Below are positions 33,807 to 42,979 of a stretch of DNA of 64,000 bases, in pieces. Position 1 is the first letter of the stretch, and each line of letters begins with the position of its first letter. The notes under the pieces were generated by a model. The model saw only the letters and a program-made list of their open reading frames with translations. It was not told the origin of the DNA and ran no database searches. The stretch is from DASPJQ01 sp035299065 (GTDB lineage: Bacteria; Bacteroidota; Bacteroidia; Flavobacteriales_D; UBA2798), in assembly GCA_035299065.1 (NCBI GenBank), contig DATGXI010000135.1:1-64000 (forward strand), in the 5' to 3' direction. The position numbers and the translations under genes were made by a program.

Positions 33807-33948
33807 TTTAATTTCAATTGTCAATTATCAATGGCAAATTGATAAAAATTGTCATTCATGAGGTTTTGAACGAAAGTAAGCAGGACAGTAATACTTTCCT
33901 ATGGTGGCCGCTGAGCAAAACTGAAATTGAATGTGTAAGTATGACTGA
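33807..33948. repeat. AATTGTCAATTATCAATG-type tract
   Basis: The short intergenic stretch holds an AT-rich word series close to that of the 21-base palindrome at 58811-58859, in a degenerate form. A 7-base inverted pair GAAAGTA/TACTTTC (33872-33878 and 33892-33898) is also present. Nothing else is seen. Confidence 0.4.
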
Positions 33949-34332
33949 TCAGGCTTCATAAAATTCAATGGGAAGGCCATCCGGGTCGGCAATGAATGTA
34001 AATTTTTTCCCTGTAAATTCATCGGTTCGCACAGGTTCGGCAAACACTCCTTTTTGGGCAAGCCCTTCCACTGTTTCTGCCAAATTACTTACTTCAAATG
34101 CCAAATGGCGCAAACCTGCAGCTTCGGGTTGTGAAACGCGTTTGGGTGGATGGGGAAAAGAAAACAATTCAATGACATATTCTCCCTTAAGTCCAAGGTC
34201 CAGTTTCCATGAGTCCCGTTCACTGCGGTACGTTTCGCGCACAATGTCAAGGCCCAGGATCCCGGTATAAAATTTTTTTGAGCGATGGTAATCGGAGCAA
34301 ATAATGGCTATGTGGTGAATGCGTTTTATCAT
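33949..34332 (-). CDS. VOC family metalloprotein (SMU1112c/YaeR-like)
   Basis: A 127-residue glyoxalase-fold protein. The metal site is expected from His7 (RIHHIAI), a Glu in the first half, His in GLRHLAFEV and Glu in IEFYEA; the two repeated beta-alpha-beta-beta-beta units of the vicinal-oxygen-chelate fold are complete. The pattern WKLDLGLKGEYVIELFSFPHPP matches the YaeR group, whose substrate is unknown. It is a single gene, convergent with the VWA gene. Confidence 0.9.
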   Translation of the reverse strand: MIKRIHHIAIICSDYHRSKKFYTGILGLDIVRETYRSERDSWKLDLGLKGEYVIELFSFPHPPKRVSQPEAAGLRHLAFEVSNLAETVEGLAQKGVFAEPVRTDEFTGKKFTFIADPDGLPIEFYEA

Positions 34333-34389
34333 AGACTTTAGCTAAGCCAAAGGTAGTATTCAATGAAAGACTGTTTATGTGTTAAAAGC

Positions 34390-34422
34390 AAAAAAAACAA
34401 AAGCCTTGATATGATTCAAGGC
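34390..34422 (-). terminator. Terminator after tRNA-Leu(CAG)
   Basis: A seven-base perfect stem GCCTTGA/TCAAGGC (34403-34409 and 34416-34422) is followed on the minus strand by a T-rich run, 10 bases beyond the tRNA end. Confidence 0.8.
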
Positions 34423-34432
34423 CTTTACAAAG

Positions 34433-34516
34433 TGCCCGGAGCGGGAGTCGAACCCGCAAGGAAATTACTCCAACGGCTTCTGAGACCGCAACGTTTGCCA
34501 GTTTCGCCATCCGGGC
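34433..34516 (-). tRNA. tRNA-Leu (anticodon CAG)
   Basis: An 84-base class II tRNA. The acceptor stem is GCCCGGA with CCGGGC, the anticodon loop is CTCAGAA, giving CAG for CUG codons, and a long variable arm follows. The T-loop GTTCGACTC is present. CCA is not encoded. It has a clear -7 promoter element just upstream and a terminator downstream. Confidence 0.93.
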
Positions 34517-34523
34517 AGGGACA

Positions 34524-34531
34524 CAAATGTA
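34524..34531 (-). promoter_or_regulatory. -7 element of tRNA-Leu(CAG)
   Basis: The minus strand reads TACATTTG, a perfect TAnnTTTG box ending seven bases before the mature tRNA 5' end. Confidence 0.65.
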
Positions 34532-34643
34532 TAAAATAAACCGTTTTTGGCTATTCAAATCAATAAAGAGCTTGTAAGCAACCAGTATTGGGCTCATTGT
34601 CAGTAACCCGAAATTATTTCGATTATCCATTAAACTTATGGGC

Positions 34644-34651
34644 TACTTTTG
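34644..34651 (+). promoter_or_regulatory. -7 element of the TonB-receptor-like gene
   Basis: TACTTTTG is a perfect TAnnTTTG box, 14 bases before the ATG at 34666, which predicts a leader of fewer than 10 bases. Confidence 0.55.
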
Positions 34652-34665
34652 TGTCAATACAACGA

Positions 34666-37551
34666 ATGAATAGCGAACTGTGTTTTAAACGTTTTTTTTC
34701 AGTCCTTTTCCTGGTCCTGGCAGCGTTTTCAGTGAGCTCTCAAAACACCTGTTACATTTCCGGTAAAATAACCGATTCCAAAGATTCAGTTATTCCGTTT
34801 GCATCGGTAAAATTACGCAGCATAACCGACTCAACCATTCGCAAAGGTGTTATGAGTGATGAAAAGGGATTTTTTCAATTTGTTCCCGTTCCCAAAGGCG
34901 AGTATCGCTTAAGTATTTCGGCACAGGGTTATAAGAACGCAGTACTTTTACTGGATGCGCGCAGCAAAGACACCATTGAATTGAATGTTAAACCGGGTGA
35001 CGATGCAAGCGTGCTTGACCAGGTAAACATTGTGCACCGGCAGGAACGCGCCAGCCAAAAAGGCGACACTTCTGAATACAATGCAAATGCCTACAAAGTA
35101 AATCCCGATGCCACCGTTGAAGACCTGGTAAAAAAAATGCCGGGCATAACCATTGAAAATGGTACTGTAAAAGCACACGGTGAAGAAGTAAAAAAAGTAA
35201 CCATTGACGGAAAAGAATTTTTTGGCGATGATGCCATGACGGCCTTGAAAAATCTTCCGGCTGAAATTGTAGACAAAGTACAGGTGTTTGACAAAGGGAG
35301 TGAGCAATCAGAGTTTACAGGTTTTAACGATGGAAATACCGAAAAAGCAATCAACATCAAAACACGTGGCGGAAAAATAAACGGTGTATTTGGAAAAGTC
35401 TATGGCGGATATGGTACCGATGAACGGTATACTGCCGGTGGAAATTTTAATTTCTTCAAAGAAAACAGGCGTATCTCCATCCTGGGCATGTCCAACAACA
35501 TTAACCAGCAAAATTTTACTTCGCAGGATTTATTGGGCGTTAGCCAGTCGGCAAGTGGTGGCTCACGCGGGCAAATGGGCGGTAGTGGACGTGAAGGACG
35601 CCAGGGTGGTGGAAACAATCCAACCTCCAATTTTACAACGGGTAGCCAAAGCGGTATCAACAACACGCATGCATTCGGTATAAACTACAGCGATCAATGG
35701 AATAAAAAATGGAAAATAAGCGGGAGCTATTTTTTCAATGCCACCAGTAATGCAACAAACAGCAAAACTTCGCGCAATTATTTTTTACCGGGCAGTACCA
35801 ACCAATTGTATACCGAGGAACAGGATAAAGGTTCTGATAATTTTAACCACCGTGCCAACCTTCGCCTTGAATGGAACATTGATTCGCTCAACAGTATAAT
35901 CATTACACCAAAATTCAGTTTGCAGGATAACCGTTCAGGTTCGGCCCTGCAAAGCATAACCACTTCGTCTGAAAATGCGGTATTGTCAACCATGAATACG
36001 TCAAGCAGTGCAAAAAATAGTGGATACACGTTAAGTTCAGGTTTACTGTACCGCCACCGATTTCACAAAAGAGGACGCAGTTTCAGTGCTGATTTTAACG
36101 GTAGCCTGGGTGATAAAGAAGGTGAATCATTTTTGTATTCATCCAACAGTTTTTTCACCCAGGTGGACACTACCCTTGTAACCGATCAGCGTACCATAAC
36201 CACCTCGGGTACCAAAGATTCATGGGTGACGTTGAATTACACCGAGCCAATGGGTAAAAATGCCCAGTTGATGATGACGTATTCACCTGCTTATACCTTG
36301 AACACATCAACAAAATTAAATGAATTGTTTAGTGATGCGAGTGACAGTTACAGTTTAACCGATTCGGTTTTATCCAATGACTTTAACAATGCCATTGCAG
36401 CCCACAAAGGCGGACTTAGTTACCGGTATAACATACCAAAAATGAATTTCAACGTTGGCGTTGACTACTTAAACCGGTTTTTCAGGAACGAACAGTTTTT
36501 TCCGGCAGAAAGTGTGACTGCAAAAACATTTGAAAGTGTTTTACCACAGTTTATGTTGCAGTATAAATTTTCGAGCCGAACCAATTTCAGGATCAACTAC
36601 CGCACCAATGCGCAGGCACCTTCCATCAGTCAACTGCAAAATGTAATCAATAACAGCAATCCGTTGTTGCTGTCATCGGGTAACCCGGCATTGAACCAGC
36701 AATACAACCATTCGTTAACCGGGCGTTTTTCAACCGTTGATTCAACCAAAACAAAACCCCTGTTTTTTCTTTTGTCGGGAACGTATTCTGACAGCTACAT
36801 TGGCAATTCAAGCATTGTGGCGTCACAGGATACTGTTTTGGCCGATGGGATTGTTTTGTTCAGCGGGTCGCAGTTTACGCAACCGGTAAACATTAGCGGT
36901 TATTATAACATGCGTACATTTTTAACGTATGGCACACCTGTACCTTTTTTAAAAAGCAACCTGAATTTAAATGCAGGGTTTACACACAGCCGCACACCAT
37001 CGCTCATCAACAACCAGGTAAATTATTCGCGCACGTACAATGTAAATGGGGGTTTGATTCTTGGCAGTAACATCAGCGAAAAAATTGATTTTACGGTTTC
37101 TTATTCGGCCAATTACAACATTGTGCGCAATTCGGTTCAGCCTTCATTGGACAATAATTATTATACCGGTGTTGCAGGAGCAAAAATCAACCTGCTCATT
37201 AAAAACCATTTTGTGATCTCTACCGATGGAAATTACAATCACTATCAAGGTTTGGGCGATGGATATAACCTGGGCATATTTTTATGGAACGGTGCCCTTG
37301 CCTATAAATTCCTGAAAGGGAATGCGGGCGAGTTTCGTGTAATTGTTTACGATATTTTAAAGCAAAATAACAGCATAGCCCGTAACGTAACTGAAACCTA
37401 TGTGGAAGATGTGCAAACAAACATTTTACAACGTTACGGACTGTTGCAATTTACCTATACATTCAGGAACATCAAAGGAAAAATGCCGGAAGGCGCACAA
37501 AGGGGTGATGGGCCTCCACCCGGAGGTGGTGGCCATGGAAGGGATCATTGA
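34666..37551 (+). CDS. TonB-receptor-like outer-membrane barrel with carboxypeptidase-like domain
   Basis: A 961-residue outer-membrane protein. The signal peptide ends about residue 25 (VSSQ). Residues 28-110 are a carboxypeptidase-regulatory-like domain (ISGKITDSKDSVIPFASVKL). A plug-like region follows (TVEDLVKKMPGITIENG, KKVTIDGKEFFGDDAMTAL), then a long barrel ending near 940 with a Gly/Pro-rich tail. This DUF-type branch resembles TonB-dependent receptors but lacks a clear TonB box. The frame extends 26 codons upstream; the ATG at 34666 gives the signal peptide. The ligand is unknown, and the gene stands alone between tRNA-Leu and the acetylation cassette. Confidence 0.87.
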   Translation: MNSELCFKRFFSVLFLVLAAFSVSSQNTCYISGKITDSKDSVIPFASVKLRSITDSTIRKGVMSDEKGFFQFVPVPKGEYRLSISAQGYKNAVLLLDARSKDTIELNVKPGDDASVLDQVNIVHRQERASQKGDTSEYNANAYKVNPDATVEDLVKKMPGITIENGTVKAHGEEVKKVTIDGKEFFGDDAMTALKNLPAEIVDKVQVFDKGSEQSEFTGFNDGNTEKAINIKTRGGKINGVFGKVYGGYGTDERYTAGGNFNFFKENRRISILGMSNNINQQNFTSQDLLGVSQSASGGSRGQMGGSGREGRQGGGNNPTSNFTTGSQSGINNTHAFGINYSDQWNKKWKISGSYFFNATSNATNSKTSRNYFLPGSTNQLYTEEQDKGSDNFNHRANLRLEWNIDSLNSIIITPKFSLQDNRSGSALQSITTSSENAVLSTMNTSSSAKNSGYTLSSGLLYRHRFHKRGRSFSADFNGSLGDKEGESFLYSSNSFFTQVDTTLVTDQRTITTSGTKDSWVTLNYTEPMGKNAQLMMTYSPAYTLNTSTKLNELFSDASDSYSLTDSVLSNDFNNAIAAHKGGLSYRYNIPKMNFNVGVDYLNRFFRNEQFFPAESVTAKTFESVLPQFMLQYKFSSRTNFRINYRTNAQAPSISQLQNVINNSNPLLLSSGNPALNQQYNHSLTGRFSTVDSTKTKPLFFLLSGTYSDSYIGNSSIVASQDTVLADGIVLFSGSQFTQPVNISGYYNMRTFLTYGTPVPFLKSNLNLNAGFTHSRTPSLINNQVNYSRTYNVNGGLILGSNISEKIDFTVSYSANYNIVRNSVQPSLDNNYYTGVAGAKINLLIKNHFVISTDGNYNHYQGLGDGYNLGIFLWNGALAYKFLKGNAGEFRVIVYDILKQNNSIARNVTETYVEDVQTNILQRYGLLQFTYTFRNIKGKMPEGAQRGDGPPPGGGGHGRDH

Positions 37552-37554
37552 TTT

Positions 37555-38664
37555 TTATCTCCCAAAATGTTCCAAAAACCCATAGTCAAATTTGTCCATG
37601 TTCATGGTTGAAAACAGGATGATGTACACATTGCTTTTTTCAATGAGCTCATTTGTTTTTACATCCTTAATTGCCTGCACGTTTTTATTGCGCGGGTCGC
37701 TAACTTCCCTGTTATAATACCAGAATGTACTTTGGGGCGAAAATGTTTTGGCATAAAAGCCCGGCCAGGCAATGGCATGAAAATAACTGTCGGCACAAAC
37801 AATGGCCGTTGTTACACATTGGGTAGTATCGGTAACAATGGTAGGATAGGTAAATAAATCTTCTTTTGGTTTAATAAATAAATTACAGGCTTTGAAAATA
37901 TCAACATCAGGTCCCCATGGATTTTTTTCTTTCTTTAAACCCGTTACGTTAATTTTTGGGATCGTAAAACTTGTTTTGGTTCGAATATAGTTCACCATGC
38001 TGTCATAGGCAATGCTTGCACCGTATTGCGTCCAGTGAAAACCGCCTTTGCTGTAAAGGGTGTGTGCTGTTTTACTTTTTAATTGCAAAAACCATTGGTT
38101 CATGTCAATAAAATCACAACCGTATTTTTTGAGCAGTCTCTTGTAGTATGTATAGGTATACATGCTTTTCTTATTAAGCACATCGCGCTGTGGTAAAAAC
38201 TCTTTCCAGTAATACAATTTGTCAGGCGCAATAACATACAGCATAAATTTTCCTTTTGCTTTCAGGCTATCCTGCACTGCTTTTAAGCGTTTTACCTGTT
38301 CAACCATAAAATTTTCAGGTTTATTGGTAGCGCCTTTTACATAATAATCTTCATAACGGAACAAATGGCCGTTTTTACCTTTTACCACGCTTACTGAATG
38401 AGCAATGTCAAACAAACTAAAATCAACCTGGTTGCGTGTGCGCACAAAATCGGTGCGAAAACCAATAACATAATTTGATTTTTTTTCAGCAGCTTTCTGA
38501 AAGTTCGCGCCAAACCAATTTTTAGCAGTTAACCGTTTGTAGGCAGGTTCTTTAAACGCGCCTTCCAGGGGAACTTCTTTAAATATTCCCAAAAACTGCT
38601 GCAATGCCGGGAACATAAATGCCAGGAACAATAACCCAAATAATATGTAATGCAGTTTTTTCAT
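37555..38664 (-). CDS. AlgJ/AlgX-like acetyltransferase partner (DHHW/SGNH type)
   Basis: A 369-residue protein with an N-terminal membrane anchor (about residues 5-25). The body resembles AlgJ/AlgX-type SGNH-like acetyltransferases: the possible catalytic His210 lies in GGFHWTQYG and Ser293 in CADSYFHAI, in the order seen in that family; the partnering Asp is not certain. These proteins accept acetyl groups from an MBOAT protein and transfer them to exported polysaccharide. Its start overlaps the MBOAT stop codon by one base, so the pair is coupled. The acceptor glycan is not known. Confidence 0.8.
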   Translation of the reverse strand: MKKLHYILFGLLFLAFMFPALQQFLGIFKEVPLEGAFKEPAYKRLTAKNWFGANFQKAAEKKSNYVIGFRTDFVRTRNQVDFSLFDIAHSVSVVKGKNGHLFRYEDYYVKGATNKPENFMVEQVKRLKAVQDSLKAKGKFMLYVIAPDKLYYWKEFLPQRDVLNKKSMYTYTYYKRLLKKYGCDFIDMNQWFLQLKSKTAHTLYSKGGFHWTQYGASIAYDSMVNYIRTKTSFTIPKINVTGLKKEKNPWGPDVDIFKACNLFIKPKEDLFTYPTIVTDTTQCVTTAIVCADSYFHAIAWPGFYAKTFSPQSTFWYYNREVSDPRNKNVQAIKDVKTNELIEKSNVYIILFSTMNMDKFDYGFLEHFGR

Positions 38665-40091
38665 TAAAATCGCCAGTATATAAAGGGGTTAAAATCGCCC
38701 GCCACAATGTATGCGGCCGAAAGAAAGAATAAAATAAGCCCCGCAAATGTTAACGCTATGCTGCGTGTTGAATTGCCGCTGTAAAAAGCAAGGTCATCTT
38801 GTGTAAGCTTATACCATTTACCAATAAGGCCGCTCATGGATGCTATGAATGCGATACACAAAACGGTGAAGAATTTTTTATCGGGGAAATAGGCCGATTG
38901 TTCAAACAGGTTAAACGAGTACATTTTGGCAAGAATGGTTTTTATTTTGTCAAGGTCTTTTATGTTAAACAAAATCCAACCTGTATTTACAATGAACAGG
39001 ACAAATAAAGCTGAAAACAGTTTGGGGATTTTTTTAAGGTATTCAAGCAGAAACCAGCGTTCAATAACCAGGAAAAAGCCATGGAACATTCCCCACAAAA
39101 TAAAATTCCACGAAGCACCGTGCCAGAAACCCGAAATTAAAAACACAATGCATAAATTCAAATACCCTTTTTGTTTTGAAATTTTATTTCCACCCAACGG
39201 AATGTATATGTAGTTTTTCATCCATGCTCCCAGGGTAATGTGCCACCTGCGCCAGAATTCGGTAATGCTGCCCGATATGTAAGGGAAATTAAAATTTTCG
39301 GGTAAATGAAAGCCCATCATACGTGCCAGTCCAAGTGCCATATCAGAATACCCGGCAAAGTCAAAATAGATCTGGAATGTATAGGCAAATGAGCCCAGCC
39401 ACAACAGGGCAGGGGTTTGGGCTTCGGGTGGCAGGGTATAAAAAATATAATGGGCTGTTTCGCCCATTGTGTTTGCAATGAGCACTTTTTTGGCAAGGCC
39501 TGTAATGAAACGCAAAATACCGCTCAACCTGTGCTCAATGGTTTCCTGTTTGCTGCGATCTCTTATTTGGTCTTCAATTTGCCCGTAGCGCACAATGGGA
39601 CCGGCCAGCAATTTTGGAAAAAAGATAATGTACAACTGGTAATCCCAAAAATTATCAAGTGGTTTGTGTTGCTTGCGGTATACATCAACAATGTAAGTAA
39701 TGGACTCAAACGTATAAAAGCTCAGGCCAAGGGGTAAAATAATTTTGTATAAATGAATTTGCCCGGCACCAACCCAAGAAAGCAGTGTATTGGTATTCTC
39801 TACAAAAAACATGAGGTATTTGAAGTAGAATAAAAGGCCCAGGTTGACGCTTAGCGACAAAACAAGGAATACCCAGCGTTTGCTTTTGGCCCTGTCCATA
39901 TAACGTACAAGAAAAAAGTCAAGCAGGGTGGTGGTAAGAATGGCAAAAATAAAAAGTGGTCCGCCCCAGCTGTAAAAGGCAATGCTGCAAATGAGCACCA
40001 GGGGGTTCTTGATTTTTTTAGGGCAGGCAAAATACAGCAGAAAAAACAGCGGGAAGAAGTAAAAAAGAAAAATGGTTGAGCTGAATACCAT
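38664..40091 (-). CDS. MBOAT family O-acyltransferase (AlgI-like)
   Basis: A 475-residue polytopic membrane enzyme. The conserved His284 (EFWRRWHITLG) and His324 (ISGFWHGASWNFILWG) are the family active-site markers, and the FPKLLAGPIVRY and YFDFAGYSDMALGLARMMGF motifs are intact. Such AlgI-like enzymes carry acyl groups across the inner membrane for O-acetylation of polysaccharides or peptidoglycan. The AlgJ-like gene follows with a one-base overlap and a SecD-like lipoprotein gene precedes it by six bases. Length is standard. Confidence 0.94.
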   Translation of the reverse strand: MVFSSTIFLFYFFPLFFLLYFACPKKIKNPLVLICSIAFYSWGGPLFIFAILTTTLLDFFLVRYMDRAKSKRWVFLVLSLSVNLGLLFYFKYLMFFVENTNTLLSWVGAGQIHLYKIILPLGLSFYTFESITYIVDVYRKQHKPLDNFWDYQLYIIFFPKLLAGPIVRYGQIEDQIRDRSKQETIEHRLSGILRFITGLAKKVLIANTMGETAHYIFYTLPPEAQTPALLWLGSFAYTFQIYFDFAGYSDMALGLARMMGFHLPENFNFPYISGSITEFWRRWHITLGAWMKNYIYIPLGGNKISKQKGYLNLCIVFLISGFWHGASWNFILWGMFHGFFLVIERWFLLEYLKKIPKLFSALFVLFIVNTGWILFNIKDLDKIKTILAKMYSFNLFEQSAYFPDKKFFTVLCIAFIASMSGLIGKWYKLTQDDLAFYSGNSTRSIALTFAGLILFFLSAAYIVAGDFNPFIYWRF

Positions 40092-40097
40092 CCCGGT

Positions 40098-41330
40098 TTA
40101 CTTTTTTATGGTTGTTTCAGAAACGATTCGCAAAGGCAACGGCATTGATCCAACGTTTAAAATGCCTGCAAGGTCTTGAGCTTCCTGTAAAGTGAAATTT
40201 CCTGATATTACTGTATTTCCATTTGGAATTTCACTTTCAACAAAGGGAGCCATTAAAACACTCTTATCGAGCACTACAAGAATTGACTTGCCAATGTTTT
40301 CTCGTGTGAGTTGAGCCCATTTATCAGCCGCCTCAACGTTAAATTGAAGATTTATTGTTGGACTGCCTGAACTTTCATTTTTGGACAGATGGGCACTGGT
40401 AACACTTTCCTGGTCTATTTCCGGGGAATTAATACCGTGTCCTTTTATGCAATAAAGCCCCATACCTTGTTCTTCGGTTTTATACGCAAATGCAAAGTGC
40501 AGGTCACGTGGCAAAAGTAAACGTACGGGATCACTTTTTAAAAGATGAAGAAAAACGCTTGTGTCTTTGGATTGTACCCAGCCAATAAGGGCGCCTGATC
40601 CAAATGATTTTCGGCCACGTTCGCCAATTTGTAAATTTGGGTAAAGGTATTTTAAAATTGGGTGATTTGCGTCACGGCTTTCATCAAGCGTTGAATCGCG
40701 TTGAATTATTGTGTCATTTGATGAAGCAAGTTCGGCCAAGATTTTGTCGGCTTGTATAAGGTATTTTTCATATACAACAAGAGGATCATGCGTCATATAA
40801 AAACCAAAATTGGCGTATGCCTGTACAACTCCCCGAATTCGTTGAAGGTCATATTCACCACCGAGCTCAATTCTAAAAGCATTCCCAAGATTGATTACAT
40901 TAAATTGCTCAAGACCAAATTTCTCAAACCTGGCCTTAAGAACTACTTCAGCACGATCCATTTCTAATGAAAATGCTTCAATTAATTTTTTTTCCAGCTC
41001 CGTATTTGACATCTTATAATCATACTTGCTTTTATTCGTTGTGGCAAAATAGGAAGCAAGGTGCCTGCCTGGTTTAAGTTCCTGGAGTTTGGCTAGGAAT
41101 AATTTTATGAATTCAGGGCCTTTGACTGTTTGATGTGAGTTTAGCTGATTCAACGCTTCTTTAAATGTTGGTTCATTTGTAAAGCCCGCTTGCTTTTGTA
41201 AAAAATAACTCACATTGGGTTCAACAATGATTTCAGTTCCACCTTCGTCCTGTATGTTGAATGAATGGTCACCTTTGCCGCAACCAGTCAGTAAAATAAT
41301 TGCGAGATATAATAATGATTGAAAATTCAT
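40098..41330 (-). CDS. Lipoprotein resembling the SecD periplasmic P1 domain, no membrane domain
   Basis: A 410-residue lipoprotein. The signal peptide has the lipobox LLTGC (acceptor Cys17). The rest follows SecD of Bacteroidota SecDF: EGGTEIIVEPNVSYFL after the first SecD helix, LASYFATTNKSKYDY, the repeat VLKARFEKFGLEQFNVINLG, then the end INLQFNVEAADKWAQLTREN, IGKSILVVLDKSVLMAPFVE and VISGNFTLQEAQDLAGILN with PLPLRIV. In SecD these lie between TM1 and TM2. The protein stops exactly where TM2 should start, so it keeps the P1 base and head while a lipid anchor replaces TM1. It sits six bases before the MBOAT gene. Function is inferred only; it may help release or fold exported proteins. Confidence 0.78.
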   Translation of the reverse strand: MNFQSLLYLAIILLTGCGKGDHSFNIQDEGGTEIIVEPNVSYFLQKQAGFTNEPTFKEALNQLNSHQTVKGPEFIKLFLAKLQELKPGRHLASYFATTNKSKYDYKMSNTELEKKLIEAFSLEMDRAEVVLKARFEKFGLEQFNVINLGNAFRIELGGEYDLQRIRGVVQAYANFGFYMTHDPLVVYEKYLIQADKILAELASSNDTIIQRDSTLDESRDANHPILKYLYPNLQIGERGRKSFGSGALIGWVQSKDTSVFLHLLKSDPVRLLLPRDLHFAFAYKTEEQGMGLYCIKGHGINSPEIDQESVTSAHLSKNESSGSPTINLQFNVEAADKWAQLTRENIGKSILVVLDKSVLMAPFVESEIPNGNTVISGNFTLQEAQDLAGILNVGSMPLPLRIVSETTIKK

Positions 41331-41363
41331 GTTTGTTCGGGTTTTCTTGCTTCAATAAAAGTA

Positions 41364-42185
41364 TCAATAATCCCGAATTATTTTCACATGCGGATATTTT
41401 TCCTGCATGCCCCTGATGTATTTCTCACTAAATCCGTTTGCAGTTAAATCAATGCTTTCCAGTTTGGGACATCGGCCAATAAAGTCGGTGTAGGGGAATG
41501 TTTTTACATTATTTAATCGTAAGACACATTTTTTCAGGTTAGGGAATCCAATTTTTTCAACTTCAGGTACGTTGACGTTAACCAAATACATCCATAACTC
41601 TTCAATAGGCGCATCTTTAAGTACGTTCATGCTTGCAACCAGGTCAAGGCCTGCATCCATTTTGGCAAGATCCAGAAGTTTCAATTTTTTGAGCGATCCA
41701 ATAATAGTCGAAATATCTTTTACCGGGCTAAGAGAGATATGTAACGAGGTAATTTGATCAAATGCTGGCGGTTTTGTTAAAGTAGAATCAGGAATGAATA
41801 CGGTTAGATGAAGGCGTTTTAACTCTTTTATTTTGGAAGCGTCCTCCAGGAACAAATGCGTTTGCCCTCCCAATTCAAGTGTGTCAACATGCAATTTGTC
41901 AAGTCCTGAGCAATAAAATTTTTGAGGTTTCCTAATATGAAAACGCATATAACATATGTTTAGCCTGGAAAGGGCCTCAAAGTGTTCAGGTTTTAATGTT
42001 GAGTCGCAATCAAAATAAACATGCAGTGGTTTTTTGGAATCACCAAAAAGCTTTACCATTTCATTCACATGTTTTGGTTCAGCATGCATCATATAGGCAA
42101 ATTTCCAGTCATGGTAGGCTAATTTTTGCGACAAGCCTTGCATACCTGCACTTAAAAACACCAGTATACCAATAAAAATCTTCAT
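41364..42185 (-). CDS. Leucine-rich-repeat-like exported protein
   Basis: A 273-residue exported protein. A signal peptide covers about residues 1-19 (ending GLSQ). The mature part has irregular leucine-rich repeats of 20-25 residues, such as LKKLKLLDLAKMDAGLDLV, APIEELWMYLVNVNV, FPNLKKCVLRLNNVKTF and CPKLESIDLTANGFS. LRRs mediate protein binding. No enzyme motif is present. It lies 15 bases after the SUFU gene and 33 before the SecD-like gene, so all are in one likely operon. Confidence 0.78.
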   Translation of the reverse strand: MKIFIGILVFLSAGMQGLSQKLAYHDWKFAYMMHAEPKHVNEMVKLFGDSKKPLHVYFDCDSTLKPEHFEALSRLNICYMRFHIRKPQKFYCSGLDKLHVDTLELGGQTHLFLEDASKIKELKRLHLTVFIPDSTLTKPPAFDQITSLHISLSPVKDISTIIGSLKKLKLLDLAKMDAGLDLVASMNVLKDAPIEELWMYLVNVNVPEVEKIGFPNLKKCVLRLNNVKTFPYTDFIGRCPKLESIDLTANGFSEKYIRGMQEKYPHVKIIRDY

Positions 42186-42200
42186 GAAGATGTTTACGTA

Positions 42201-42959
42201 TTATCGTCTCCTGCCAGTTGATTGGCCAACCACACTGCGCCTGTTCACATTTATCAATTCCGTCACGCTGTGTTGGTCAAACAATTCAAGCAAGGCGTCA
42301 TTTCCCTCCTGCAATTTAAAATTCATTTCATCTTCAAACAAAGGAATGAGCGCATAAAATAAAATGCGTTTATCTTCCAATTGCAAAAGCGGAAATTCCT
42401 TTCCGGTTGTAACAGGTACATCCAGCAGTACACCACAAAATCCAACGTTATCGGCCAATGGGTTAGGCGGATTTCCATTTGGTATGGTATGGCCGAATGA
42501 AACCCATGAGTTATATTCGTGCGGAAAACGCGCAATAAACTTTAACATGCGTATGGGCCAGTAATTTTTTTCATCCTTTAACGCTTCTTCGTCAATTTTC
42601 CATTCGGGAGGCAGGCATAGCATAACCTCACCATATTCCCAGTCTTTGACTTCAGGCGAAGGAATGTTCATGGGCCTGTCGCTCATTCCGCTTGTAACAA
42701 GGGTATAAAAATTACGTGCCGGGGTTGGATAAACAATGTGAACATCAATATGTACAAGTGCTGAAATGAGTTCATGAAAAACAAAATCAACTTTACCAAT
42801 GTGCTTTTCAATGTGTGCACTAATGGCTTCAAGGTGAATTTCGTTTCCTCCCGCCAAACTTTCAGTTCCTATAACTTTGTCGGTGGTTTTATACTCATAC
42901 ATGGTTGAGCCCCCTTTTGAAACCCCGGTTTTTTGTCGTTTTTTAAATAGTCCGAACAT
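42201..42959 (-). CDS. Suppressor-of-fused domain protein
   Basis: A 252-residue cytoplasmic protein. The SUFU domain is recognised from ISAHIEKHIGKVDFVFHE, VHIDVHIVYPTPARNFYTLV, TSGMSDRPMN, ELMLCLPPEW-like and FVEFGFHT-like segments such as WVSFGHTIPNGNPPNPL. In animals SUFU represses Gli proteins; the bacterial domain has no established function and occurs often in toxin-immunity contexts. No toxin gene is adjacent. A near-consensus promoter precedes it (42980-43012), so it starts the five-gene minus-strand run. Confidence 0.85.
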   Translation of the reverse strand: MFGLFKKRQKTGVSKGGSTMYEYKTTDKVIGTESLAGGNEIHLEAISAHIEKHIGKVDFVFHELISALVHIDVHIVYPTPARNFYTLVTSGMSDRPMNIPSPEVKDWEYGEVMLCLPPEWKIDEEALKDEKNYWPIRMLKFIARFPHEYNSWVSFGHTIPNGNPPNPLADNVGFCGVLLDVPVTTGKEFPLLQLEDKRILFYALIPLFEDEMNFKLQEGNDALLELFDQHSVTELINVNRRSVVGQSTGRRR

Positions 42960-42979
42960 ATGTGTTGATTTTATACCAC

